The position numbers and the translations under genes are program-made. The notes under the pieces were generated by a model. That model saw only the letters and a program-made list of their open reading frames with translations. It was not told the DNA's origin and searched no databases. From contig NZ_KE136348.1 in the NCBI RefSeq assembly GCF_000406925.1, positions 375,678 through 439,677 on the forward strand: DNA of 64,000 nt, given 5' to 3'. Below, one piece after another: positions 53,662 to 64,000 of the stretch. This DNA is from Enterococcus columbae DSM 7374 = ATCC 51263. GTDB taxonomy: Bacteria > Bacillota > Bacilli > Lactobacillales > Enterococcaceae. Every line of letters starts with the position of its first letter. The stretch's first letter is position 1.

Positions 53662-54330
53662 ATGATTTTGAAAACAGAAAAACTTGGATATTGGTATCAA
53701 ACAGGAAATCCATTATTCCAGGATGTAAATTTAAATTTTGAAGCTGGTAAAATTTACGCGATTTTAGGCACAAGTGGTTCGGGAAAGACAACGTTTCTTT
53801 CCCTAATCGCTGGTCTAGATAGTCCCAAGGAAGGCACGATTTATTATCAAAATCAAGCCTTATCCAAGCTAGGCTTACAAAATTATCGACGCCAAGGAGT
53901 GTCCATCGTCTTTCAAGCCTATAACCTTTTACCTTATTTATCCGCACTTGATAATGTCTTAACGGCTATGGAGATTGCTCATTCACAACAAGCTGATTAT
54001 AAAAGTTATGCGCTAGCTAATTTAGAAAAAGTAGGCATTACCGAAGATCTTGCTTACAAAAAAGTCTCCCAGCTATCTGGCGGCCAACAACAGCGTGTCG
54101 CAATCGTTCGTGCATTATGTTGTGAACACAATTTAATTGTCGCTGATGAACCTACTGGTAATCTTGATGAAAAAACTTCTCAAGAAATCGTGAAGTTATT
54201 TCAAGAAATTGCCCATCAGCAAAACAAGTGTATTATTCTCGTTACCCATGAACGAGAAGTTGCCAAGGCCTGTGATGTTGTTTACGAATTAAAGCATCAA
54301 GCCTTTCAATTAACCGAAGTTTCCGCTTAA
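53662..54330 (+). CDS. ABC exporter ATP-binding protein (LolD/MacB type)
   Basis: 222 residues. Walker [12 protein letters not shown]-loop [17 protein letters not shown], signature [15 protein letters not shown], Walker [13 protein letters not shown] and H-loop VTHERE are complete. It powers the preceding permease. ATG 53662 was chosen because GAGGTGA lies just upstream; a longer frame overlapping the permease stop is open but poorly supported. Last gene of the CiaR-controlled pair. Confidence 0.92.
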   Translation: MILKTEKLGYWYQTGNPLFQDVNLNFEAGKIYAILGTSGSGKTTFLSLIAGLDSPKEGTIYYQNQALSKLGLQNYRRQGVSIVFQAYNLLPYLSALDNVLTAMEIAHSQQADYKSYALANLEKVGITEDLAYKKVSQLSGGQQQRVAIVRALCCEHNLIVADEPTGNLDEKTSQEIVKLFQEIAHQQNKCIILVTHEREVAKACDVVYELKHQAFQLTEVSA

Positions 54331-54415
54331 AAAGCTTAAACTTAAAAATATTTAGCAAAAGTCAAGCTACGTTAGGTAAGTCAGCATTTAACTGATTGAT
54401 CAAACAAACTTGACC

Positions 54416-54466
54416 AAAAAGCCTCAATGATTTACTACCCCTAAGGTTAATCATTGAGGCTTTTGA
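54416..54466. terminator. Bidirectional terminator
   Basis: Perfect stem AAAAGCCTCAATGATT / AATCATTGAGGCTTTT between the ABC exporter operon and the convergent galactanase gene. Confidence 0.88.
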
Positions 54467-54509
54467 TATAGTTTAAAGCCTATTTAATATATTCAACTTT
54501 ATTAAGTGA

Positions 54510-56999
54510 CTACAAGGTATAAAAAGCGATTCCTTCATAAGTGGTTATTTTTTTCAAAAGATTGGCTTCAAGCTGATTAGTCGTAAAGAAATGTGTATAA
54601 CTCCCATTCGCTGCACGATAGTAAAAACGATAGACCGGCTTGCCTAACCTTTTATCCACCGAACCACCAATACAGCCTTCATTTTGCCAGCCTAAAGCAA
54701 CTAACTGAGTAATTTCTGCTTGATTAGCTGAATAAAAATGTTCCCCTGAAAAAGGGTTATACAAGCGTACAATAGCTTGCCCTTCATTAGCCAATTGCCA
54801 AGCCGTACCTTCTAGCTGCCAACCTAATTTAAGTAAGCTATCACGTTCCATGACACTGAAGGTAAACAGATGCTGACCACTTTTCTCATGATACAATCTA
54901 AAAATCTGACCATGATCGACTTGCGTAACATCCACTAATGGCTTAGTGACCTTAGTCAAAGCTGCCAAGGCTGCATCTAGCGTGGCTAAATGCTGTTCTA
55001 GTTGCGTAAGCGTGGCATCTACAGTCGTATCTGGAATTTGCTGTAAGACAGCCTGCAAATTTAAATAGCTAGCTACTTGATAATCAGCACTTGAAATTTG
55101 TTTGGCTGTTTGTAGCTGCTGGGCTAGTTTTTCAAGCAATTGATCACGAGTTGGCGTTATTGGCGCTGTCGTTTCTCCCGTATCACTTTCCGATGAATCT
55201 GGGGTAGCTGGTGAATTTGGCTTAGTTGGTGTAGCTGCTTTGGTTTGGACCAAAATCCAATTATCCATTGTTCCCCAACAGCCAGCTGCACCATTTAACA
55301 AAACATTCAAATCAACAGTCGTATTTTGTGTTAATTCAAATTCAATTGACGGTGTTTGCCAGTTCATCCAGCCAGTTAATGACGTACGATTCCCTTGTGC
55401 TAAAATTTGTTGATTATCTTTGTGTTTAGCAACTAATTGAATTTGGCTATCTTGTGAACCTTGCGCACTCGCTAAAAAGCGATAAGTTCCTGGAGTTAAA
55501 TTTACAGAAGTGCTTATCGTAGCAGAAAGTGCTTGATCTTGACGATAATAGTGTAACGCTTTACCGCTCTTACTATCACTAGTGACAATATTGAAATAAT
55601 CAGCTGCATCGATTTGATAACCTTGTAAATCCTTTTCAAATTGGCCATTCGTTAGCAATGAATTTTTAAGTAGCTCATCTAAAGGATCACCGGGCATTTG
55701 TGGGCGCTCATCTTCTTTAGGTGCTACACCATAGCCAGTATTTACATATTTAAATACTGATAATGAAGGCAATGCTTGACCCTGCTGATTAAACAAAGCT
55801 TGATTATCCCATTCTGAACCACCATAATTGCTCATCGAAACATTAGGATCGTAGCCAATCGCCGCCTGAGAAGCCCAACCTGAACCATATTGCTCCCATT
55901 TAGCTAAATTATCTGCCCGGTTATGACTACCAACTGAAATCCAAGCTGGCTCCCAATAAAACACGCCTAGTGCATTACTACCGGCCTTAGCTGTAGCATC
56001 AATGACATCTCGTAAGGCATTGGCTTGCCCTTGAACGGTAGCTGGATAATTACCGGCATAAAGCTCTTCTGGTGTATCAATTACGTTTGGCTGACCATCA
56101 CCATCAGCTAAAGTATACGCATAGCTCGTCTCAGCAATCATGGTTTTTTTCCCATATTGATCAGCAACCGTTTTTAAAATATCGGTCAAATTAGCCAAAG
56201 TTCCATGCCAAAAACTGTAATAACTTGTCGCAAACACATCATAATCAATTTGATGATTACTTAACTCATGTGCATAATTTAAAATTGTACTGGTCTTTTC
56301 CGGATTAGTAAAATGTAAGGCAACTAACATCGGATGATTAAAATCTTGACTAACTTCACGAATAGCCTTAGAACCTTGTGCAAACAAAGTATATCGTCCT
56401 TCGCCTGCCTCTCCACAAAGTCCACTACTAGTCGTCTCATTGCCAACCTGTACCATGCCTACATCAACACCCGCATTTAATAACTCAGTCAAACTATCTT
56501 TGGTATATTGGTATAAGGCCTGAGATTTAGTGGATAAATCCATCGATTGCCACGCTTTTGGTGGAATCTGTCTACCTGGATCAGCCCAAAAATCTGAATA
56601 ATGGAAATCAATTAATACCTTCATACCCGCTTTGGTAGCGCGCTGACCTATTGTTTTCGCCACTTGTAAATCAACATTCCCTGCACCATAGCCTTGATTT
56701 TGCTCATTTTTAGGATTATTCCACACCCGAATGCGAACATAATTCACACCGTTTGCTTTAAAAATGTCAAAAATATCCTGCTGATTACCCTTAGTATCGA
56801 AATAGTGTATCCCACTATTTTCTTGAGCAATTAAAGTAGAGACATCTACCCCTTTGATAAAATCAGAAGTTAAGTCTTCCACCTTTCTAACATAAAAATC
56901 ATCCTCTTGCGCATAGGTCTTATTAGTGGCAAAGCCTAGCATTCCTAGCGTTACTACTCCGCCAAGAATGGTAGCCATCAGCCATTTTTGCTTTTTCAA
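54510..56999 (-). CDS. Secreted endo-beta-1,4-galactanase (GH53) with DUF5648 repeats
   Basis: 829 residues. Start TTG 56999 with AGAGGGG upstream; signal peptide KKQKWLMATILGGVVTLG ending near TYA-QE. GH53 catalytic domain (about 40-430): FIKGVDVSTL, NYVRIRVWNNP, IDFHYSDFWADPG, acid/base Glu in VQVGNETTSSG and nucleophile Glu in MIAETSYAYT. Then a beta-sandwich (about 445-600) that may bind carbohydrate, a Ser/Thr linker, a helical segment and three DUF5648-type repeats (RLYNPFSGEHFYS). It would cut pectic galactan outside the cell. It lies just after the lacTGFE operon. Confidence 0.9.
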   Translation of the reverse strand: MKKQKWLMATILGGVVTLGMLGFATNKTYAQEDDFYVRKVEDLTSDFIKGVDVSTLIAQENSGIHYFDTKGNQQDIFDIFKANGVNYVRIRVWNNPKNEQNQGYGAGNVDLQVAKTIGQRATKAGMKVLIDFHYSDFWADPGRQIPPKAWQSMDLSTKSQALYQYTKDSLTELLNAGVDVGMVQVGNETTSSGLCGEAGEGRYTLFAQGSKAIREVSQDFNHPMLVALHFTNPEKTSTILNYAHELSNHQIDYDVFATSYYSFWHGTLANLTDILKTVADQYGKKTMIAETSYAYTLADGDGQPNVIDTPEELYAGNYPATVQGQANALRDVIDATAKAGSNALGVFYWEPAWISVGSHNRADNLAKWEQYGSGWASQAAIGYDPNVSMSNYGGSEWDNQALFNQQGQALPSLSVFKYVNTGYGVAPKEDERPQMPGDPLDELLKNSLLTNGQFEKDLQGYQIDAADYFNIVTSDSKSGKALHYYRQDQALSATISTSVNLTPGTYRFLASAQGSQDSQIQLVAKHKDNQQILAQGNRTSLTGWMNWQTPSIEFELTQNTTVDLNVLLNGAAGCWGTMDNWILVQTKAATPTKPNSPATPDSSESDTGETTAPITPTRDQLLEKLAQQLQTAKQISSADYQVASYLNLQAVLQQIPDTTVDATLTQLEQHLATLDAALAALTKVTKPLVDVTQVDHGQIFRLYHEKSGQHLFTFSVMERDSLLKLGWQLEGTAWQLANEGQAIVRLYNPFSGEHFYSANQAEITQLVALGWQNEGCIGGSVDKRLGKPVYRFYYRAANGSYTHFFTTNQLEANLLKKITTYEGIAFYTL

Positions 57000-57026
57000 T
57001 CGAACCCCTCTTTTCTTAATTAATAT

Positions 57027-57094
57027 AAAAAAGATAAGACAGCCAATCATTGAATAAAGCAAAACTCTCTTTAATTTTGGCCATCCTATCTTTT
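57027..57094 (-). terminator. Terminator of lacTGFE
   Basis: Imperfect long stem AAAAGATAGGATGGCCAA / TTGGCTGTCTTATCTTTT, about 12 bp past the lacE stop codon on the leftward strand. Confidence 0.7.
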
Positions 57095-57106
57095 AATTAC
57101 AACTCA

Positions 57107-58792
57107 TTAAAATTGTGCTAAAACAAAGTCAATAGCTGCCTTAGGATCTCTTGTTAAGCCGATATATTCAGCTCCCTTAGTTGCGATTAGCTTGATGCCT
57201 AAACGATCGGTATCAGTCTTAATATCTTCATAATACGAATTAACTTGTGGAGCTAAAACAACCATGTCATAATCTTGCATAATATCATAGTGAGAACCAT
57301 AAGCGCCAGCTTGAGCATGAATGGGTTGGTGGTAAGCTTCTGCGCCTTCAGTTAACGCATTAGCCAACATTGCACTAGTTCCTGCACCCGCACATAAAAC
57401 TAAGACATTAATTTCTTTTTCACTGACTGCTGAAGGTGTTACCACAGGTGTAGGCTCTTGCGCTTTTTGAGTGACAGCTGATGTATCAACTATGGCTGTT
57501 GCTTGAGCGGCTTCTTCTTTAGCCCGTGCACTTTCTTGTTCGACTAATAAATCATCATAGGCTTTACAAAACGGCAAATAAATGACAAAGTCTACTGCAA
57601 TTAATACCAAAGCTAGCACTATCGATAATACACCCATACCTGTCCCTAAAATCAAACCAATTGGTGCAGGTGTCGCCCAAGGTAAGACGTACATGAAACT
57701 GTTCATTCCTAAAACGTCAACGAAAAATTTAAAAATACATACGTTAACCATTGGTGTCAATAAAAATGGCACAAAGAAATAAGGGTTTAAAATAATTGGG
57801 GCTGCAAACAATAAGGGTTCATTAACCGCAAAGCTCACTGGAATAAACGAAGCCTTTCCTACCGCTTTTAGCTGTTTTGATTTAGCAAATAAAAGTAAGA
57901 TATATGGAACAACTAAAGTCGCACCCGTTCCTCCCATTGTACCTACAAAGTTACCTAAACCAACCGTCAACACATTCGCTGCATGTTGGCCATCTTGGAA
58001 TAATTTTAAGTTGGTTTCAACATTCGCATAAATAATCGCTGCAATCGCTGGTTCAACAATCGAAGGACCATGAACACCCACAAACCAGAATAACGCCATC
58101 GCACCCCAGATAATTGCAATTCCTAAATAACCATCAGCAGCTGTAAATAAAGGTTGTAATAATGTAATGATTGCTTCAGCAAAGGACATCTTGAAGAAAT
58201 AATGAACCAATAAATCTAAAATAACGGCGGCCATCACTGCAAAGGAGAATGGAAAAATATCTCTAAAGGTTTGAGAAATCGTCCCAGGTACTTCTTTAGG
58301 CATTTTAATAGTGATATCTTTTAATACACAGAATTTATACATATTTACTGTTACGAAAGCGGCTACAAAAGAAGCTAACAAACCTTTTGTGCCCATATAA
58401 GTAGTAGAAAAGTTACCATCCACTTGCGTAACACTTAAAAGTAAGAAGCTAACAATTGATGCCAACATCACTGAGGTCGTATTAATCACCTTGTTCTTAG
58501 GTAATTTACGATTCATCGACTCAGCTAAGCAACGTGCAGACGTGGCTGAAACCAATAAACCGACTACCCCCATCGAATAGCCATAAACCTTCCATAACCA
58601 AGTGGAAACGGCTGCTGGCCAAGTAAAGCCAAAAATTTCAGGTACCGCTGCAATCAAAATAAAAATACTTGAAAACAAGATGGCTGGCATCGCTGTTAAA
58701 AAGCCGTCCCTTACCGCACCAAGATAAATATTTCGTGAAAGTTTCTCAAAAAAAGGTTTCCCTTTTTCAATTTGTTTAATTAGTCCATTCAT
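57107..58792 (-). CDS. lacE: Lactose-type PTS EIICB component
   Basis: 561 residues. EIIC domain (about 1-410) with roughly ten membrane segments and NEPLLFAAPIILNP, the conserved EIIC block of the lactose/cellobiose family; then a linker and an EIIB domain with the phospho-Cys in VLVLCAGAGTSAMLANA. It imports lactose or galactobiose-like disaccharides and phosphorylates them at C6. GAGTGAAA precedes the ATG. Fourth gene of lacTGFE. Confidence 0.93.
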   Translation of the reverse strand: MNGLIKQIEKGKPFFEKLSRNIYLGAVRDGFLTAMPAILFSSIFILIAAVPEIFGFTWPAAVSTWLWKVYGYSMGVVGLLVSATSARCLAESMNRKLPKNKVINTTSVMLASIVSFLLLSVTQVDGNFSTTYMGTKGLLASFVAAFVTVNMYKFCVLKDITIKMPKEVPGTISQTFRDIFPFSFAVMAAVILDLLVHYFFKMSFAEAIITLLQPLFTAADGYLGIAIIWGAMALFWFVGVHGPSIVEPAIAAIIYANVETNLKLFQDGQHAANVLTVGLGNFVGTMGGTGATLVVPYILLLFAKSKQLKAVGKASFIPVSFAVNEPLLFAAPIILNPYFFVPFLLTPMVNVCIFKFFVDVLGMNSFMYVLPWATPAPIGLILGTGMGVLSIVLALVLIAVDFVIYLPFCKAYDDLLVEQESARAKEEAAQATAIVDTSAVTQKAQEPTPVVTPSAVSEKEINVLVLCAGAGTSAMLANALTEGAEAYHQPIHAQAGAYGSHYDIMQDYDMVVLAPQVNSYYEDIKTDTDRLGIKLIATKGAEYIGLTRDPKAAIDFVLAQF

Positions 58793-58813
58793 TTTATTTC
58801 ACTCCTATTCTTT

Positions 58814-58837
58814 GGGGCTAGCCAAAAAACTAGCCCC
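58814..58837 (-). other. Intercistronic hairpin between lacF and lacE
   Basis: Perfect 8-bp GC-rich stem GGGGCTAG / CTAGCCCC with an 8-nt loop and no T tract. It is more likely an RNA-stability or processing element than a terminator. Confidence 0.6.
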
Positions 58838-58870
58838 ACTTTTCCATCATTTTCCATTATTCTTTGAGGC

Positions 58871-59191
58871 TTAAAGCTCATTTTGTTTTTTATACAAAGT
58901 CACAAAATCCATAATTAATTCTTTTAATAATAAGGTCGTCATTAAATGATCCTGTCCATGAATGAAAATAAAGCCTAATTCCAAATCCTCGCCAGAAGCT
59001 TCCTGAGCTAAAATTTGTGTTTGGGCATTATGCGCCTTCGCTAAATTTTTATCCGCATCTTGTAATGCCGTCTGTACGTTGTCAAAATTACCTGATCGAA
59101 CCTCCTTTAACAAATTTAGTAACGTACTTCTTGCATCACCAGAATAAGCCACAATCTCAAAACCTAGCATTTGTAATTCTTCTTTTTTCAT
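58871..59191 (-). CDS. lacF: Lactose-type PTS EIIA component
   Basis: 106 residues, standard length. An all-helical EIIA-Lac with the phospho-His in FIFIHGQDHLMTTLL and the N-terminal block LGFEIVAYSGDARS. It passes phosphate from HPr to the LacE EIIB domain. GGAGCGAGG precedes the ATG. It lies between lacG and lacE. Confidence 0.96.
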   Translation of the reverse strand: MKKEELQMLGFEIVAYSGDARSTLLNLLKEVRSGNFDNVQTALQDADKNLAKAHNAQTQILAQEASGEDLELGFIFIHGQDHLMTTLLLKELIMDFVTLYKKQNEL

Positions 59192-59209
59192 AATCCTCGC
59201 TCCTAGCCA

Positions 59210-61466
<2,257 letters not shown>

Positions 61467-61495
61467 TTCTTTATCCTCCTTTAATTTTTACAAAT

Positions 61496-61556
61496 AAAAA
61501 AATACCCCAAACAACTGATGTAAATACGTAAAATCTACATCAACCATTTGCGGTAT
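61496..61556 (-). terminator. Leader terminator controlled by LacT
   Basis: Stem built from AATACCGCAAATGGTTGATGTA with TACATCAGTTGTTTGGGGTATT, then seven T. Its 5' arm overlaps the end of the antiterminator site, so the two structures exclude each other. Confidence 0.85.
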
Positions 61557-61583
61557 TGCCTGCTTTTATTCCAGTCACAATCC
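61552..61583 (-). promoter_or_regulatory. Ribonucleic antiterminator (RAT) site for LacT
   Basis: Leftward reading gives GGATTGTGACTG, then AAAAGCAGGCAATACC, the recognised pattern of BglG/LacT binding sites (GGATTGTTACTG..AAAGCAGGCAAAACC). Confidence 0.9.
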
Positions 61584-61704
61584 ACTGATATTCAGTTCTT
61601 TGCTTTACGGTTTTTATTTTAGCACTTTATCTTTTATTTGTAAACACTTTCTTTTTATAAATGTTCGATTTTTTTTATTTTTGTTTATTACCGATAAAAT
61701 TTAC

Positions 61705-62169
61705 CTATTTTGCTTGTAAATCATATGTTTTTTCCACAGTGTGTAACAAATGGTTAACTGATTTTAACACAGATTTACGCGTAATAATACCTAAAAAATA
61801 GCCAAACTCATCAACTACAGCTAAAAAATTTTGATCGACTAGTAAATGAAAAATTTTTTCCAAAGGTTCACCTAAAAGCACTTTAGGATAATCCGTCTCC
61901 ATCACTTCCCAAACTTGACGTTGTTTCAATTTTTCTGGTTTTAAGCCTTCAATATCAACAGCTAAATTTAAAATATCAACAATCCCAATCAAGCCTACTA
62001 GCTGTTCACAATCATTTAAGACTGGCACCTTGCTATAACGTGTACGTAATAAAATTAATAACGCATGATCTAGAGGATGACTTTCATACAAAGTTGCCAC
62101 GTCCAGTGCATCTTGATAGAATGTCGCCCCACTATCTAAAAGAATTGCTTGCATTTTTTTACTAATCAT
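61705..62169 (-). CDS. CBS-domain protein, CbpB-like
   Basis: 154 residues: two CBS motifs filling almost the whole chain (YSKVPVLNDCEQLVGLIG; FLAVVDEFGYFLGIITRKSVL). Small proteins of this layout in Firmicutes (YkuL/CbpB) bind cyclic di-AMP and regulate (p)ppGpp synthesis; the ligand here is inferred. The gene follows the Cthe_2159-type gene by 12 bp and shares its CiaR-box promoter. AGGGGTAA precedes the ATG. Confidence 0.82.
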   Translation of the reverse strand: MISKKMQAILLDSGATFYQDALDVATLYESHPLDHALLILLRTRYSKVPVLNDCEQLVGLIGIVDILNLAVDIEGLKPEKLKQRQVWEVMETDYPKVLLGEPLEKIFHLLVDQNFLAVVDEFGYFLGIITRKSVLKSVNHLLHTVEKTYDLQAK

Positions 62170-62181
62170 AATTCTTACCCC

Positions 62182-63183
62182 TTAAATACTCATTTCACTG
62201 GTAACGGTGAAATAATTATTGCCTTTTTCTGTATCCATCGATTCATCTTGCTCTTGGACTTGATCCACACTTGTGCTCAATTGCTTAGTCGTTAATTGCG
62301 TATCATTCATAGAGAAGAATTCGCCAATTTGCATTGCTGACTGACCATAATTTAAATCAAGTGAAGAAGATTGAATCGTTAAATTACCGGATTGCTTTTC
62401 ATCCATCGCAACTAATGCGGTTTGTTCCGTTTGAATATTCAAATTTGCTTGTTGAATGGCTAAATCTTTAGTTGTTGAAATTGCTGTTTGTTGCGTATTC
62501 AAATAATAATTGCCACCAACTAAGTTTACAGCTGCTGTTGCCTCTATGCCCTTTCCTTGTTCATTAATTAGGTTAAATTCTCCTTGATTATTGATACGTA
62601 AAGGTGCACTAGTAGTAATCGCACTTATCTCATCAGCTGCTTGTGTGCCCTCTTGAATAGTAGCTGTCGATTCCAGTGATGCTTGCTGATAAATAGTTAA
62701 CGACTGTTCACTTGGGATAAATAAATCGACTGCTTTGGCTTGTTTTATCTCAATAGAAGTTTGTTGCGTATTTGCAATAGTTACTCCCTGCATAATTAAC
62801 CCAATGGATTCATCACTCGCCAAATCAATAACCAAACTCTGATTGGTCAATGTTCCCGACAAACGATATAAGCCAGGGGTAGTTAACAGCAATTGATTCG
62901 GCACTTGATTTTGATTTGTTGTATTGGTTATATCAGAAAGACTTGCCAAATCAATATCGGTAAATAATTTATATTTGGCATAGTCTACTAAATCGCCTAA
63001 ACCTAAATATGGCGTTTCGTCTATAGTATTCTCCTCAAGCATCGCTGACGATAAAAATGATTCCGTCACTTCACTTGTATTGGATAAACGCGGATGTAAC
63101 AGTTCTTGAGCTTGAATTGGGCTTGTTTTGAATAAAGCTAATGTGGTACTAGCAATAAGTAATGAATAAATAATTTTCTTCAA
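62182..63183 (-). CDS. Secreted protein with Cthe_2159-type beta-helix domain
   Basis: 333 residues. Start TTG 63183 with GAGGTGG upstream; signal peptide KKIIYSLLIASTTLALFKTS ending near QAQE. Residues about 95-290 have the repeating hydrophobic pattern of a right-handed beta-helix, with PGLYRLSGTLTNQSLVIDL and LIMQGVTIANT as in the Cthe_2159 (PF14262) carbohydrate-binding family. No wall-sorting motif. It is preceded by a perfect CiaR box, so it is probably made under envelope stress. Ligand unknown. Confidence 0.75.
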   Translation of the reverse strand: MKKIIYSLLIASTTLALFKTSPIQAQELLHPRLSNTSEVTESFLSSAMLEENTIDETPYLGLGDLVDYAKYKLFTDIDLASLSDITNTTNQNQVPNQLLLTTPGLYRLSGTLTNQSLVIDLASDESIGLIMQGVTIANTQQTSIEIKQAKAVDLFIPSEQSLTIYQQASLESTATIQEGTQAADEISAITTSAPLRINNQGEFNLINEQGKGIEATAAVNLVGGNYYLNTQQTAISTTKDLAIQQANLNIQTEQTALVAMDEKQSGNLTIQSSSLDLNYGQSAMQIGEFFSMNDTQLTTKQLSTSVDQVQEQDESMDTEKGNNYFTVTSEMSI

Positions 63184-63215
63184 TCTGACCACCTCTAAGT
63201 TTTCCTGTTGCTTTC

Positions 63216-63248
63216 ATACTAGGCGTTTTAACTTAAAGCTGTCTTAAA
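63216..63248 (-). promoter_or_regulatory. CiaR box and promoter of the Cthe_2159-CBS operon
   Basis: Leftward strand: TTTAAG (63243-63248), ACAGC, TTTAAG (63232-63237), 10 nt, TAGTAT (63216-63221). Same geometry as the three boxes near ciaRH, 11 kb away. Confidence 0.85.
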
Positions 63249-63266
63249 AATGGTTATGAAAAAATT

Positions 63267-63297
63267 AAAAAGAGCCGCTCCCCCTGCCGCTCTTTTC
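63267..63297 (-). terminator. Terminator of araD
   Basis: Stem AAAAGAGCCGC / GCGGCTCTTTT-type hairpin (one mismatch), then T-rich sequence leftwards. Confidence 0.85.
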
Positions 63298-63318
63298 ATC
63301 AAAGTAATTTTATTAAAT

Positions 63319-64000
63319 TTAATTTTGCCCATAATAAGCATTTTCACCATGCTTACGGTAATAATGTTTATCCAATAAAAATTGATCAATACGAGTAACT
63401 TTAGGACTTAATTGCTCGGTTACTGTCGCCATTTTAGCCACTTCATCTAAAACAACACTATTTTGGACCGCTTTGGTCACATTTTCTCCCCAAGTAAACG
63501 GACCATGACCACTAACCAAAACCGCTGGACAAGCCAGTGGATCAAGGGCTTTTTCTCTAAAAGTCTCAACAATCACTTCACCAGTTGCCTCTTCATAGCG
63601 TTTGGTGATTTCTTCTTCAGTTAAATCGCGGGTACATGGGACATTGCCATAAAAAGTATCCGCATGCGTGGTTCCATAGGCTGGAATTGCTCGCTTAGCT
63701 TGTGCCCATTGTACGGCATGAACTGAATGCGTATGAACAATTGCTCCAATAGCTGGAAAATCACGATATAAAACGACATGCGTAGGTAAATCAGAGGATG
63801 GACGCAGACTATCTGGCTCTAAAAGATTACCTTGTAAATCAGTCACCACCATATCCTTTACTTGCATCGTATCATAGCTTACCCCACTTGGCTTGATGAC
63901 AATAATCCCTAAATCACGATTTATTTCACTAACATTCCCCCAGGTTAGTTTAATTAAACCTTCATTAGGTAATTGTAAGTTAGCCTTAAACACACGCTCT
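63319..64000 (-). CDS. araD: L-ribulose-5-phosphate 4-epimerase, 3' part
   Basis: About 227 residues visible; the first few codons lie beyond the right edge because the frame stays open through 64000 (ERVFKANLQLP). Class II aldolase-fold epimerase: LTWGNVSEINRD, KPSGVSYD, zinc His in VHTHSVHAVQWA and the HADTFYGNVPCTR block. It interconverts L-ribulose-5-phosphate and D-xylulose-5-phosphate in arabinose use; UlaF-type ascorbate paralogues are very similar and cannot be excluded without the neighbouring genes. Confidence 0.88.
   Translation of the reverse strand, partial: ERVFKANLQLPNEGLIKLTWGNVSEINRDLGIIVIKPSGVSYDTMQVKDMVVTDLQGNLLEPDSLRPSSDLPTHVVLYRDFPAIGAIVHTHSVHAVQWAQAKRAIPAYGTTHADTFYGNVPCTRDLTEEEITKRYEEATGEVIVETFREKALDPLACPAVLVSGHGPFTWGENVTKAVQNSVVLDEVAKMATVTEQLSPKVTRIDQFLLDKHYYRKHGENAYYGQN

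Noticed and set aside
54337-54352. CTTAAACTTAAA as a fifth CiaR box
   Set aside because: The half-sites are adjacent instead of 5 nt apart, and it lies just after a gene end with no promoter.

Overview
The window is low-GC Firmicutes DNA from a lactic-acid bacterium, most likely Enterococcus or a close relative; the species cannot be read from the sequence. Evidence: an EfrAB-type heterodimeric ABC exporter, a complete tagatose-6-phosphate (lacABCD) pathway with lactose PTS genes, a CiaRH-like two-component system, a MetR/MtaR-type methionine regulator with its palindromic box, NiaX and FolT ECF vitamin transporters, ISL3-family DNA and purine-rich Shine-Dalgarno sites with frequent TTG/GTG starts. 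No rRNA, tRNA or CRISPR array was seen.

Layout. 0-7.5 kb: end of sbcD, an AgrA/AgrC-like pair without agrB/agrD, plsC, a TrmN6-like methyltransferase overlapping a GIY-YIG gene, a ClC antiporter and efp. 7.6-14 kb: lplA, a peptidase C26 gene with an oligopeptide-binding lipoprotein, a candidate small RNA, and a large Ig/InlB/DUF5648 surface protein. 14-22 kb: a zinc-ribbon membrane protein, a capsule-type tyrosine phosphatase/kinase/LCP operon without glycosyltransferases, an ORF-depleted class IIC group II intron sitting behind a terminator, and a 3D-domain cell-wall protein. 22-31 kb: efrAB-like exporter, two paralogous unknown genes, folT with a THF riboswitch, niaX with an operator-overlapped promoter, and an intact ISL3-family IS with an 8-bp target duplication. 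32-44 kb: ksgA-rnmV-tatD, a YkuE-like phosphoesterase, metF-metE with a MetR box, nudix-metR, aroF and a second methionine synthase. 44-49 kb: lacR, a CPBP protease and lacABCD. 49-54 kb: DUF915 hydrolase, ciaRH and an ABC exporter. 54-61.5 kb: secreted GH53 galactanase and lacTGFE. 61.7-64 kb: CBS protein, Cthe_2159-type secreted protein and the 3' part of araD.

The genes suggest a galactan route. A secreted GH53 enzyme would cut beta-1,4-galactan, LacEF would import and phosphorylate galacto-oligosaccharides, LacG would cleave the phosphodisaccharide, and LacABCD would carry galactose-6-phosphate to triose phosphates. LacT, with an RNA antiterminator site and terminator, and LacR are the likely controls.

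Two features stand out. First, four promoters carry the same direct repeat (TTTAAG, 5 nt, TTTAAG) exactly 10 nt before the -10 box. This is the streptococcal CiaR box, and the four promoters outline a local CiaR regulon: ciaRH itself, the divergent ABC exporter, the DUF915 hydrolase and the Cthe_2159-CBS operon. Second, a family of roughly 130-bp intergenic units at 4.9, 6.3-6.9, 14.1-14.5 and 20.1 kb forms long hairpins. Their stems differ in sequence between copies but keep complementarity, and the units are arranged head-to-tail with one copy nested inside another.
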